Below, piece by piece: positions 25,251 through 38,269 of a stretch of 64,000 nucleotides of DNA. A program made the translations under genes and the position numbers. Source of the stretch: Whitmania pigra (Eukaryota; Annelida; Clitellata; Hirudinida; Haemopidae); the NCBI GenBank assembly GCA_021613335.1, contig JAJTWR010000245.1:177501-241500 (forward strand), read 5' to 3'. A model generated the notes under the pieces. The model searched no databases and was not told the DNA's origin. It saw only the letters and a list, made by a program, of their open reading frames with translations. Within the stretch, counting starts at the first letter, position 1. Each line of letters opens with the position of its first letter.

Positions 25251-26400
25251 TCACGCTAGAATCCTTCCCGCTATCAAGTAATGTTTTATTAACGACCGTT
25301 GCATATCTAGATGATTAGGACGGTGCTCCCGCAGCGGGGTTATAATCCGCGCTGCCATCGTGAGAGGCGCACCAACGACATCGTCATTACAAATATCTTT
25401 ACCCGAAGAAACATCGTTACTGAATGAACAAAAGGAATTGAGTGTAGGACATTCATTTCGCTCTGGAGCAAACTTGACATGGTCATTTGTCATCACGAAA
25501 CTCGCAGCACTCTGCGAATTATTTACATTCACGACATTATTATTAGAAATATCTTCACCCGAAGAAACGGGATTATCAACAACCTCAGAAGCACAATGTT
25601 GCAAAATAAGAATCTTTCCCTCTCCTTCGACTGCACCAGAATCAGAAACAACAGGAGAAAAAATACTGTCTCTACAGGAAGTGTTCTCCCCATGATTACT
25701 ATTCAAATTACAATCGATGATATTGTCTTGATTAATGGACTTTGATACTCCAGCCACTTCAGGTGTCACGATGACTCAGTCATCAACATTGCTGCTATTT
25801 ACCTGATATGATGAAGAGGCATGTAAATTGAATTCAATATGAGAATAAGTTTTTACCGGTGGACATTTTTTTAGAAAGAGTTCCCGTAAAATAACACTTT
25901 TTAATTCCTGGTAATTATCTGATAGATCCAAATATGATTGACTCAGGATTGATCGAGCTTGAGAATTAAGAAGCGTTTTCAACACCTTCGCTTTAATACT
26001 CTCTTCAACTTCAAAGTCTTCAAATAGTTTTTCTAGACAACGAAAAAAGCCAAGGCACTAAAGCTCGATTAAGAGGAAAGTATCCAACAATAGCTTTTAT
26101 CGCATCTAAACACTCATCGGTGCGTATAGACAATAATTCTACCGCGTCTTGAGCTCTCTTCTATCTAGTTCTGCTTCGAATCTTTCTATCTCTTCCTCTA
26201 ATCTCATTAATCCTATCCTATGAGCTTCCTCTCTTGCTCTATGTGCTTCATCTAAATTTAATTCCTCTACTTGTATTGCTAGATTCGCTTACTCTATTCT
26301 CATGCGTTCTAACATTAATTCCTTCATGAGCCTTTCGAACTCACGTTGACCTAAGTTTTCTTGATATATCTCTAAGTTATTCTATCTTATTAACAAGAAG
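25251..26400 (-). mobile_element. decayed gag region of a Ty3/gypsy-like retrotransposon
   Basis: On the minus strand, 26400-26140 encodes a charged coiled coil with one internal stop (GQREFERLMKELMLERMRIE, then EELNLDEAHRAREEAHRI). Next, 25985-25776 gives a capsid-like segment (LLNSQARSILSQSYLDLSDN, then YQELKSVILRELF), and 25769-25251 a 172-codon polar frame. The order coiled coil, capsid-like helix and low-complexity tail matches gag of some animal gypsy elements. Stops and frame breaks show it is dead. A tRNA-like fragment (about 25290-25365) is embedded near its end. No protease, RT or integrase was seen. Confidence 0.5.
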
Positions 26401-26592
26401 TCTTAACAAAAAATAATTCGGGAACACTGATACCTAGTTACTAGCTACCGTTAACGAATGTCACATCGTTGACGACCAGGATCCTGCTGAGGACAATGAT
26501 GATGTTCTCCCAGTCGATGCAGTCGCTAATGACGACGATCTTCTCGATCACCCAGTCACTGCTCTCGATTCCTGATGAGTATTCTGATGATA

Positions 26593-26922
<330 letters not shown>

Positions 26923-27471
26923 TTTATAACCAACGATTTTCATCAAATACATCATAATGATGGCCAGCTGTACTTCGAGTACGTACAACCTAGCCGTATT
27001 ACGTCATGAACTCTTAAAAATTTGCTTTAAAGTAATTAGAAGTTTTATTTATTTAAATTTAATTTCAGTCTCTTAATGTCGCTATCTTAGAAACAATTGT
27101 ACATTATAATTTATAATTTAAATAAAACATAATTTTTTTAATTTAAATAAAAAGTTAATTTAACAATGTTGAATATAATTTACATTGAAATAATTTATTC
27201 AATTAAAGGGACCCAACAGCTCTGCTCAAAACTCTGTGTATATAAAATTTATTGTTGAAAATGCTTTTTGTAAATTTATGTAAAATATGAAAATAACATG
27301 TAAATAAATAATAAATGATATGCTTCACTTGAGAAAACATAAATAATTTGATGTTGAGGACATGAAATATTCATTTTAAAGTATTTTATGAACTCAGGAA
27401 TTGTAAATCAATCGTGAAAATTTACTCTATAAAAGTGTTCAATGAAAAGTCAAGATCAGACATCTCCAAAG

Positions 27472-28129
27472 ATGAGGACTGTTTGTGTTTTCCTGCTTGC
27501 AATCCTGATGGTTGTCTGCCTCGTGGGTTAGTTCTTTTGCCGACTTTATAACTTATTATTAAAATATAAAATTAAAACATATTGCGAAATATAATCTGCA
27601 TAAACTTGTAAAAATCTTAATTTTCCAGAAATGGTTCACTTTGTGGATTTTTTAATATATTTAGTGGTTCATTTATATATTATATTGTGTAATATATCAA
27701 TACATTAGTAAAACATATTATTACATGTTCTCGATATTTATGTTGTTATTTCGTTATACTATTACAGAAAAGATTAATTTTTCAGAAATTGTTCACTCCT
27801 GCAAGACGATCGTAAGTAATAAAATAACAAAATCCTTTAACAAAAATCAAACTATTTTATTTCTTAATTTTCAGAAGGATTGTCCCTTCTATGATTTGTG
27901 TGTTCTTGGTAAATGCCGTAAGTAATATTAACATAACAATTATATGATTAAATAATTCGAAATATTTTACATTTACATTAATAATAATAATATATAATAA
28001 TGAATAATAATAATGAATAATAATAATAAATAATAATAATAGTAACATGCAATAAGAAATTTGAAACCTTGATTCTTTTACTTGAGTTTTTTTGCAGAAG
28101 CACGGCAATTGGGCAGAAGGTACATTTAA
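27472..28129 (+). CDS. C4 peptide gene 6, branch A (51 aa, secreted)
   Basis: Exons 27472-27526, 27786-27811, 27875-27917 and 28098-28129; 156 nt. Signal MRTVCVFLLAILMVVCLV; exon 2 EIVHSCKTI; exon 3 KDCPFYDLCVLGKC; tail QARQLGRRYI. Loops 5/5/4. TATAAAAG at about 27429. The tail contains an RR pair that could be a processing site. The intron 1 block (27629-27708) is again open for the same 26 codons. A short TAA-rich run lies in intron 3. Confidence 0.82.
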
Positions 28130-28904
28130 CGCACAGTGAAGAGAACATACAGAAGAAATAATTTGAATTAAAAGTCATGTTTTGTCTTATTATCAATAAT
28201 TTTACGAACAATTTATTTTAATTTATTGTATTAAAATTGAAATAAAATATGGAGATTGATCGATTTATGAAATTTTAACCGACTAAAAATTTTAACAATT
28301 AATCGATTAAAACAGCATTCTTAATAATTAACTAATAATAATATATTTTGATATAATATAAAAAAAATAAATCCATTAAATTTATAGAAAATAGTTACTG
28401 ATCTAAACGAACAAGCAATTTAGAAACAGAGCTGTTCTAATAAACGATTGACGCTAAACCGAGTCAAATTCTTTGCTCACATCGACGGAGTCGAGTTTAA
28501 GCCCATGTTTGTGAAATAAAAAAAATTAATTAATTTTTTAAAATTATCTCTTAAATACTTTCCATCTCTATAAGATTGCTTCAACGAGCCTTATATTGTC
28601 CACTGAGCCTTCTGACGATTTGAAAGTGTGGCCATTCTTCTGCTCAGCAGGGACGCCACTTGAGGGGGGGGGGCAAGGGGGCAACTTAGAACAGACTGAA
28701 ATAAGTTGGAAAAATTAGGATTCAAAATTTAAATGCATATTATAATAATTCTTACAAGGTTTAAGATTTAAAGTTACAAAAAATATTTAAAATGAAATAA
28801 TGTCAGCAGACGCCCATCTCTCTTGGTATTAAATTAAATTCGCCATTGGTTAGATATTTCGTTGTCTTGGTGATTTTGTTTACTTTCATAATTTGCTTTT
28901 TTCC

Positions 28905-29110
<206 letters not shown>

Positions 29111-29236
29111 TATTATTATTTTTATTAAAATAATAATGTGAATTGGTTTGAATGTTTTTACTCTTCAATTTCAACGAGTTTAAACTTTGAACTTTAAAGT
29201 CATCATCTTCACCATCATTTAAATTATTATTGTTAT

Positions 29237-29268
<32 letters not shown>

Positions 29269-29698
29269 TTGTTATTATTATTTCTAATTTTCATCTCACC
29301 GAACATCGGGTGAAACAAAATCGTTTACAGCCGTAAAACTCAAAGGTATCTTTCACAAAATTTACAAAATATTTTTATAATATTACAAGTTATGCAAGTT
29401 ATATCATAATTAATTATAAGAGATCACTCGACATAGCTATTTATCAGAAACTGCTTGAAAGACTTCTAAAAGCCTAATTTAAGAATTGTCTCGGATTCAA
29501 ATTTTTGAAGTATTTGTAAAGTAAGCTTGATTGAATTGCATGTCAAACAAAGCAATTTTCAGGTAAGCCGCTGCCTGCTTCCAAATTTTTAAATTCGTAA
29601 GAATTATTATCAAAAATCAGAGTATCAAGGTTGCACGTCCCGTTTAACTCTTTATAAAAGGGTCTCTCAACATCGCTGATGCTCAGATGTTAACAAGG

Positions 29699-30206
29699 AT
29701 GAAGATTCTCATTTGTTTTTTCCTGCTTGCAATCTTAGTGCTTGTCTGTGAATCTGCTCGAGGTAAATTATTATTTGCCTTGGATTTTATAATATCATCG
29801 GAATTAAAACAATAAGATATTTGATTTTATTTAGATATTGCCGATGGACCTCCAGATTTGGGGCAATATTGCAATTTGGTTGGTATTAGTGGAATTTATT
29901 TAGAAAATAAAAAAATTAGTTATAACAACTAAATTTTTATAAATAGTTAAGCGATCACAATTACTTACTAACTACCATGGCTATTATATACTGTCTTCAA
30001 ATTAATAGTTACTTTTTTCAGTTATTGCGCTGCAGACTCCCGCTGTACTGTGTGAAAAATATATGCCGTTAGTTAACTATTTAATTGTGACAAATTATAA
30101 AACATTTAACAAAATTATTAAGAGAACATGAACGTTAAATATTATTTTAATTCATAATTATTTATTAATTTTTTATTTTAAATTTTTAGAAATTAGACCG
30201 TGGTAG
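29699..30206 (+). CDS. C4 peptide gene 7, branch B (56 aa, secreted)
   Basis: Exons 29699-29762, 29835-29878, 30022-30067 and 30190-30206; 171 nt. Signal MKILICFFLLAILVLVCESAR; exon 2 DIADGPPDLGQYCNL; exon 3 LLRCRLPLYCVKNIC; tail QIRPW. Loops 5/5/4. Very similar to gene 8, from which it differs mainly by the signal end (ESAR against AL) and a few residues. Its 3' flank from about 30283 is branch A flank, so a recombination joined a branch B gene to a branch A downstream region. Confidence 0.82.
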
Positions 30207-30940
30207 AGCAACAGTGAATAAATGAAATTGAACTGAGACATTCATTGATAACGAAAATTTGTTCCCAAAATTTATTAATTTCACGAACAATTTATTTTAA
30301 TTTATTGTATTAAATTTGAAATAAAATTAAAATGTGCAGATTGATCGATTAATGAAATTTTAACAGATTAAACATTTTAACAATTAATCGATTAAATCCA
30401 CATTCTTAATAATTAACTATATATTATGATGTAATATTAAAGAATAAATAATAAATCTATTAAATTTGTAGAAAATAATCACTGAGCTAAACGAACAACC
30501 AATTTAGAAACAGGGTTGTTCTAATAATCGATTGACACTAAACCGAGTCAAATTCTTTGCTCATGTCGACGAAGGCGAGGTTAAGCCCATGTTTGTGAAA
30601 TAAAATAATAATTAATTATTTAAAGTTATTTCTTAATTATTTTCCTGACTAAGTATTACTTTCGTAAATTGTTCAATGTCTCTCAATTTATTGTAGTTGT
30701 CTTGAATAAAGTTCTTGTTAGGCTAGTTTCAAATTTTATTAACAATAATTGAATATTCAGAATTTTTGCCAATCCTGAACATTTGCAACATTTCTTTGTG
30801 CAAGAGAAGAACGGCCGCCGTTTCGTAATTCGAAAATATCGTTTTTAACACTTCTCGGTTATTCACACAGCTTGTTTAATCAAGCCATTAACATTATTAT
30901 TGTCATCGAATAACAAAGATTATTATTAATTTTTTTAAAA

Positions 30941-30944
30941 TTTA

Positions 30945-30999
<55 letters not shown>
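30941..30999. repeat. short (TTA)n tract
   Basis: About 55 bp, followed by the branch B upstream unit (TTTCTAATTTTCAGCTCACCG). The stretch 30207-30940 is branch A-type 3' flank and AT-rich filler. Confidence 0.9.
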
Positions 31000-31320
31000 T
31001 CTAATTTTCAGCTCACCGAACTTTAGGCGAAACAAAATTCGTATACAGGTGTGCAGCTGTTTAACATAGAATTTTGTAACGAATTGTGGTTAGAAAAGCA
31101 CAACGAATACAAGTATCTGCTTTAAGCTTGTTTGAATTAAATGTAAAACAAAGCAATTCACAAGTAAGCCGCTGTCTGCTTTCAAATTTTTAAATTCGTA
31201 AGAATTATTATCAATTATTATCAATTATTATCAAAAATCAGAGTATCAAGGATGCACGTCCCGTTTAAACTCTTTATAAAAGGGTCTCTCAACATCGCTG
31301 ATGCTCAGATGTTAACAAGG

Positions 31321-31806
31321 ATGAAGGTTCTCATTTGTTTTTTCCTGCTTGCAATCTTAGTGCTCGTCTGTGCTTTGGGTAAATTATTATTTGCCTTGGA
31401 TATTATAATGTCATCGGAATCTAACCAATAAGATATTTGATTTCTTTCAGATATTGCCGATGGAGCTCCAGGATTGGGGCAATATTGCAATTTGGTTGGT
31501 ATTAGTGGAAATTATTTAGAAAATAATAATAAATTAGTTATGACAACTAATTTTTTTTAAATAGTTAAGCGATCACAATTACTTACTAACTACCATGGCT
31601 ATTATATACTGACTTCAAATTAATAGTTACTTTTTTCAGTTATTGCGCTGCAGACTCCCGCTGTACTGTGTGAGAAATATATGCAGTTAGTTAACTATTT
31701 AATTATGACAAATTATAAAATTATGAATGTTGAATAATGTTTTAAATCATAATTAATTATTTATTAATTTTTTATTTTAATTTTTATAGAAATTAGACCA
31801 TGGTAG
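31321..31806 (+). CDS. C4 peptide gene 8, branch B (54 aa, secreted)
   Basis: Exons 31321-31378, 31451-31494, 31640-31685 and 31790-31806; 165 nt. Signal MKVLICFFLLAILVLVCAL; exon 2 DIADGAPGLGQYCNL; exon 3 LLRCRLPLYCVRNIC; tail KIRPW. Loops 5/5/4. An in-frame upstream ATG (31309) is shared with genes 3 and 7. The exons differ from gene 7 by only a few replacements, so the two are recent duplicates. The 31.8-32.9 kb stretch downstream has the 32.05-kb repeat unit and no gene. Confidence 0.82.
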
Positions 31807-33000
31807 AGCAAAAGTGAATAAATGAAATTGAACTGAGACATTCATTGACAACGAAAATTTGTTTCCAAATTTGTTGATATAATATAACAAATTCCAATTT
31901 GAAAATGTTAATTATGTAATAAAAACGTCAAAGATGTGAAATTGCTTTAAATCTTTAAAAATTAAATTTTGATTATTGCACATTTAAATCTTAGCATTAA
32001 GAATTATTATTATTAAATTTGTTTCATAAGATATTCTGAAGTCCATAACCAACGATTTCAATCAAAAACAATCTAATTATGGCCAGCTGTGTTTCAAGTG
32101 CATACAACCTAGCCGTATTTCGTCATGAACTCTTAAAAATTTGCTTTTTATAACTAGAAGTTTTATTTATTTTATTTCAATTTTATTTTAAAATTAACAT
32201 ACATCCAGATGATATTATTAGCATGCTTTAGCAATCTCTGTTAATGATAGACCAAAATATCGTATTATTTAAGTAAGTCGACACTCCAGATGTGCAGTGA
32301 CATTTCTTAAATGATATTTGATCGATTGTGTTGAACTCATAAGTGATGCATTGTTAGCCATTTCAGGTGAAATCGTAAGGACGTTTTTAAGAACATATTT
32401 TATACATTTCATAATTACACATGGTTTCAATAAATAATAAATTTTTCTAAAAAAGAGACTTATTTATATTGCTCAAACAGATAGTTGTAATTTAAAAAAA
32501 TAAAATAAAATAAAAGAATAAACAAAGAAATTGAGAAATAATAATGTAAATAATATTATTATAAATAGATAATAATTTCAAGTCTCATTTGTAACAGGAA
32601 ATTGACGATAGGGTTAAAAAGTCTAATAGGATACTAGTCTAAAATTATATGCATAACAATATCCTGAATGGAGGTATTTTTAACTGATCTGATTCGTGCA
32701 CCTGAAGATATTAGATTTAATGTTAATAGCTGCTGCGATAAGCTGCAAATCCTGGTTGTCTAAAATTAGAAACAAAGTAATTAAGGAGAATGTAACGTAA
32801 TAAACAAATTAACAAATTAAAATAGAATTAATAATAAAAAATTGACAATTGTAAAGCAGAGAAGTTGCATAATTTAATATTATTCACAAATAAATTATCA
32901 AACTGATGCAAAAAAGCTATTGCACAACAAATGAAAATGTAATTATCAAATGACCTTATAAAAGCTTCAACATCATACTGATGCTCAGACACCTTCAAAG

Positions 33001-34014
33001 ATGAAGACTTACTTTTGTGTTTTACTGTTTGCAATCCTGATGCTTGTCTGCCTCTTTGGTTAGCAGTTTATAGTGGGTTTTGCGACATAAATAAACAATT
33101 GAATAAATAAATAAGTTTATTAATTAATAATTATTCACAATTGTTAAATAAACCGGGGTTCCGTTAATTAATACAAACTATTAGAACTAAATAAACCGGG
33201 TGGGTTTCAGCTGTCTTGGATCTTGCTAGAACCGTTGTCGAACTCCTCTAAACTGCTTTAAACTCAATTAAGTTAATTGGGCTTCAGTGATTCAATGATC
33301 TAAAATTAAAGACTTAATAAACTTAATTTTTTTTTAAATGTATTTCTGTCATGGTTAAAACAATTAAATATTTTATCAGATAAATAAATTAGCCTCTGTC
33401 TAACATAAAAATTCCTTTGTAGACTTTTCCGTTGGAGTTGAAAAGATTATTTGCAATTGGGTTAGTAAAGGCTGAAATTAAAATAACCTTTACGCTTAAT
33501 AAAGTTTTATTTAATAGTTTAGTTACAAAAAGTTAATAAAAATAAATAAATAATAATAATCAACAAGAAAATAGTCTAAAGCCCATAAATTACAATCAAC
33601 AACTTTATTGCAAATAAATTGTATATTTTTATAAATATTTTAATAGTTAAAGACATTGCTTGGGTTGAAGTAGTAGGGTTATGAATAGGGTCAAGATAGG
33701 TATGGAGTTAGGTGCCAAATGTGCCTCATGAGTAGCATGATTATCTCTAAAGCTGCAAAATGATCATTACTAAATTACTTTTATTGAATAGCAGATTTTT
33801 ATCATCAGAAAAAATTAATAATAAATTATTTATGTAATTTATCTTCCTGTCAGTGGTGGCGCCAGAGATTTCCGTGGTACTGCCGCAGAAAAGGACGCAG
33901 TTAGTAAAATATAAAATTATGCGTATTTTGAATAGTTTTAAGATTTAATTTATAAAAACCGAGATACTTTTTGTATTTCCATTTATTAATAATATTCCAG
34001 GTATTTCTCCGTGA
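33001..34014 (+). CDS. C4 peptide gene 9: two-cysteine variant (51 aa)
   Basis: Exons 33001-33058, 33423-33460, 33854-33899 and 34001-34014; 156 nt, all junctions canonical. Signal MKTYFCVLLFAILMLVCLF; exon 2 DFSVGVEKIICNW; exon 3 WWRQRFPWYCRRKGR; tail SISP. Aligned with genes 7 and 8, cysteines 2 and 4 are replaced (Cys to Gln, and TGC to CGC Arg) while 1 and 3 remain. Because the frame and splice sites are intact, this looks like selective removal of one disulfide rather than decay, and it implies 1-3/2-4 pairing in the family. The product is cationic and Trp-rich, a composition common in antimicrobial peptides, though that role is speculative. TATAAAAG at 32957. Confidence 0.7.
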
Positions 34015-35040
34015 TGGCACAGAACAAGTTCAATGAACCTTTAATTATTTTTATACTTTTTCAAAAATTTGTTGTCAAATAAATTTAATTAATCCCAGTT
34101 AGAAAGGTTTTTCAAATAAATATTTATTTATAAAAACTTTAGAAAACTTAAAAAGATGAATTTATTCAGTTTTATGTCACGAGAGTGTTTCCCGTCACCA
34201 TGCAATTACAATTAATTGCCGATTTTATAATTGCACCGTGCTTCTGATACGATGACGGCTCTCACAGATGTTATCCCGAAGTATTATTTCTGCTATCAAA
34301 CAATTAAAGTCATCAACTTTAAAATTATTTAAAGTAGAGCCATTATTTCCTTGCGTTTTGACATTTTAATGTGCAGTGTCGAAATACTTTTTTGAATGTC
34401 CTAAGGAGTGAGTTTTGAAAAAAACTAAGATCGCCGAACCATGATTAAAACCATGAATTCCCAATTAAATAAAATCAGATTAGCAATTAAACAAGTGAAA
34501 CACAGTTTTATTTCGATTCAAAACTTTAACAGAGTCAATGTCAAAATTGCATCATAACAATTACTCGGTCTCTCGAACATTGACGACTCTTTCTTGATTT
34601 ATGCCTCTGCTACCAAAAAATTCCTTGTTCTCTTACAATAAGAATGCCCCCTCAGATAATTTTTTAGCTCTTAGGTCTGAAATTATCAACTACAAACCTT
34701 CATAATCCCTCCGTCATACCCACGAATATAGTTCATCTTTAGCAAAAACCACACTCAGGCTCCTTTCAATAACATGCTATTGACCTAGAAATTTGCTAAT
34801 GTTAAACATTTTAAAATTTGTTGATGCTGTTTTTTACTAGAAATTTTACTGTTAAAAATGTGTCAAAAAATGTGCAATTACTATTATCATCACAAAATAT
34901 TTCTTCTTTTGAAAGAAATAAATATAAATAACCTGTGAAATAATCTTTTAAAAGTAAGGTTTATTATTGAAATTATTTCTTGTAAATTTTATTGAAATAA
35001 TTGTAAATTACAAACGCTTAAGACAGACAAGTAGGTCAAA
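34015..35040. other. gene-free stretch
   Basis: AT-rich sequence downstream of gene 9. I see no exon, repeat array or element that I can name here. Confidence 0.4.
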
Positions 35041-35045
35041 ATAAT

Positions 35046-35096
35046 AATAATAACACAGTCCTAATCTTTGTAGATGTCTGAGCAGTGAAGTCATGT
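35046..35096 (-). pseudogene. C4 leader relic
   Basis: Minus-strand CTGCTCAGACATCTACAAAG is preserved, but the start codon has become ATT (GATTAGGACTGTGTT) and the signal sequence ends in a TAA-like run. Confidence 0.6.
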
Positions 35097-35439
35097 TTTT
35101 TTAAAACGCTCATGAGGACCATTTAAAATACTTTCATTAAGTAAAATATGAAAATAACATGTAAATAAATTATATAAGATGTGAGAAAACATAAATAATT
35201 CATAAAAGTCATTGAAGCGCATTGTTGCAGCATCAGCTTTGGGTGACATCTATTTTGAAGGTTGCATCATGTCCTGTCCACAGTGCTTACTTTTTCCATT
35301 TGATCATCAATGTTTCAAAAGAGTTTTCAACAGACTTAAATCGAAATAAATGTCTTAGATATTGAGGAATATCAGTACAAAGCATGCATTTAAAAAAAAA
35401 AATTATTAACTTCAGAACTCTCAAGCATAACAATTAACT

Positions 35440-35510
35440 TTATAAACGCGTTTAATAAGATATCAAGTTCAGTCCTCTCCAAAGATGAAAACCGATTTTG
35501 TGATAACAAT
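35440..35510 (+). pseudogene. truncated C4 gene start
   Basis: The promoter-like leader (TTATAAACGCG..., CTCTCCAAAG) and an ATG are present. The coding match ends after about four codons (MKTD) and there are no downstream exons. Confidence 0.6.
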
Positions 35511-35684
35511 ATATTAATAAGCTTCCCTCTGTCCCTCACTGATGTTCACTGATATTTACACCTTCACGGTCTTCGTATACGGAGATCTACTGAACATAAT
35601 GTTTTTCGTTGAAACCTTTACAATGCAAAATGATGCGCTTCAAAAATAGCACGCTTCAAAAGCACCAGCTTTTGGCAATTTATA

Positions 35685-35885
35685 ATAATAATAATAATAG
35701 TTTATTTCTATGGCGCCTTGTGCGTAGCGTCAGAGGCGCCTTGATTCTTCAAGGAACTTTTTGAAGAGATGGGTCTTCAGCTGGCGCTTGAAGAGCTCGA
35801 GCGTGGGCTGAGACCGGATGATGGGGGGCAGGCTATTCCAGACGGCGGGCGAGGCATGAGAGAAGCCTCGGTTGACGATTAACTA
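35685..35885 (-). mobile_element. CR1/RTE-like LINE 3' end
   Basis: The minus strand reads GFSHASPAVWNSLPPIIRSQ followed by ELFKRQLKTHLFKKF, the familiar C terminus of animal non-LTR reverse transcriptases. A short 3' UTR and an ATTATTATTATTA tail follow. GC-rich against its surroundings. The same 3' end appears at 55.13-55.25 kb and, worn, at 44.73-44.80 kb. Confidence 0.8.
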
Positions 35886-37735
35886 TAAATAACTTCATCT
35901 TCCGTTGACTGATGTTGATATTATGTCTTTGTTTTGAAATAAACTAGAAATTTATTATATCTATTTCTCTTTCGTTTCAAATAATTGTTATGTTATGTTA
36001 ACCATTTACTTTTACAAATCCAACATATCGTGGCTATTTGCTTAGGTGTATTCTGTCAACTTTCAAGAAATCTGCCATACGGCATCCACGTTAATTGTAA
36101 AAAAAAATTTATATTTATTAATTATTATCTTTTGTGGAATTCAAGATATATTTTTAATAGATAATTTTGATATTTTCAGGCATTACCTTAAATGTCCAGG
36201 TTTCTTTTACCTTTAGGATTTCCTAAAATGAGAGTATTTTGTTTTTAATGAGTGACAGCGCAGTAGTCGCATATTCTTAAGCAATTAATAAAGTAATAAA
36301 GTCAGTAAAGTGATTAAGTTTCATCTTATCTACAGTTTCATCTTAATAACTTCACAAACAAAAGTATTTTGAAAAAAGTATATTGAGAAATTATTTTCAA
36401 AAATCTAAAATATTCTTACAACTCTTTGAACTAACACATAAACTACTTATTTAATATTGATGCATTAAGCCAGAGGTTCTGACAAGTGTCAGATGCAACT
36501 AACGTTTTGAATATTAGGATTTATTTTAATGCAAATTAAATTGAATTTTATTTAAATAATTTAGATAAAATTAAAATTTAATAGAAATTTTTTCAAAAAG
36601 CCAATATTTTTTTTAATTTTAAGGCATTCAAATTGAAATTCTATTTCATGCCGATTTCATTGCCAAATCTTGTTTCATTTTCCAGGGAAAGGATAGGCTG
36701 TGAAATTCAGAAATTTAGAAATTTGATATGATATGATTTCAACATTCTTTGGCTGCTGGAACTTTTATTTCTTTAAAAAATGTTTCACATTATTTATAAT
36801 AAATTTAAATTTTCAGAAATTGTTAGTTCACTTTGGTGAATAATAACGCATAATTTCATTTCCTAATCTATCATTACTTAGTAATGCGTTAGCATTGCCG
36901 AATGCAGGGCCCCAATTTATGGCAGTGCTTTTTTTTTGTTCTCATAGCTAGTGATTTTGCATAATATATATTTATTTTTATCCTCTGCATCACTGGCAAA
37001 CGTCAACCCGATGTGAGCAAATTTCTCCATAGGTTACTTGACGCTAATTTTCCAATTTTATTGTTTATTTGTTTGTGCTTCACAATCGATTGTGAATCGG
37101 AAATCCAGCAATGCCATGAGAAACAATCACAATTGAAACATAACTTTATCATTTAAAATTTATCATTTGTTTAAATTAGGCAATTTTAGTATATATTTTT
37201 TAGATTTTAATTCAAGTATTATTCCGTTTTTGTTACATAACTTATTCCGATTTAAAGCGTTTTGGGTAGTAAAAATCTAAGAAGTTCTTATGAGAATATG
37301 ATTTTTTTTAATATAAAGCGAAATTTTAAATATTTTGAAAACTAATATACATCGCTCCCTCTCTTGCTATGGAATTTAATGCATTTAATTGATATGCTGC
37401 CGGACGTTGCTTTTGTTTTGCAATCGTGTTAGTTGTCCAACTGGGCCCTTCAATTGTGTCTAACAAATAAAAATGAAATAAATAAATAAATATTGATTAA
37501 AACAATTTAATGATTGGACTCAATGATTTAATTTGTCTTCATTTTTGTTAGTGTTCAATTTTCCTGTTGAAATATTATTCAAGGTTTCAAATTTTGCCAA
37601 CTTTTATTTCATAAATTATATTTAAATCTTAGAAAGTCTCAAATAGTTTAAATATTAAATAATAAAGATTTATTTTTTATTTCAAATTTATTTGTTAAGC
37701 TTGTCACTGAAATGTGCCTTGAAAGAATCAGCAGT
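35886..37735 (+). other. AT-rich region with one C4 exon 2 relic
   Basis: At about 36780-36840 a TTTAAATTTTCAG acceptor and AAATTGTTAGTTCACTTTG match exon 2 of gene 14 (53.8 kb), but the Cys codon has been deleted with a frame loss. Nothing else is supported. Confidence 0.4.
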
Positions 37736-38269
37736 TCATTTGCCGGGAAAAAGTGGAACTGAAAAAATTAAAGTTAAAGATCAAGTCTTAAATACTAATA
37801 ATGCTCATTATGACATTGATAATTGCATTAATTACAATGCATTTTTATAATTGATTTATCATGTTGATATTCTATCAAATTTATATTATTTAATGATTGT
37901 TTAAGCTATATTAATAGTTGTATTAATAACAAGTAAATAAATTGTGACGTACAACATACATCCCAGCTGCATATCATTCCCCAGTCACAACTCTCCTGAA
38001 AATTGATAATTACAATAAGTTTTAATATTTTCTTAATTAATTGTTTTATTTCATTCCATTTCTTACTCCATTGGCGCAGGACTTGCCCGTTTGCGAATGA
38101 ACAATATCTGCAAAATTAATCAAGCAGAATATATTTCACAATGTAGATGATTATTGAAAATGTGTTATTATTTTTATAAAACCCAAAATATATTAAATTG
38201 CTAAAAATACCAACCTGTGAAGCTGGCAAGCATCAGGATTGCAAGCAGGAAAACACACACAGTCTTCAT
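37736..38269 (-). CDS. C4 peptide gene 10 (53 aa, secreted, GK-ending)
   Basis: Minus strand. Exons 38269-38215, 38107-38067, 37995-37953 and 37758-37736; 162 nt, phases 1-0-1. Signal MKTVCVFLLAILMLASFT; exon 2 DIVHSQTGKSCANG; exon 3 ESCDWGMICSWDVC; tail FPLFPGK before TGA. Loops 5/5/4. A terminal Gly-Lys is a classic amidation signal once the Lys is trimmed. TATAAAAG upstream (about 38310 on the minus strand). A close duplicate is gene 12 at 43.5-44.2 kb. The donor of exon 3 is GTACGT, less common but conserved in both copies. Confidence 0.82.
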
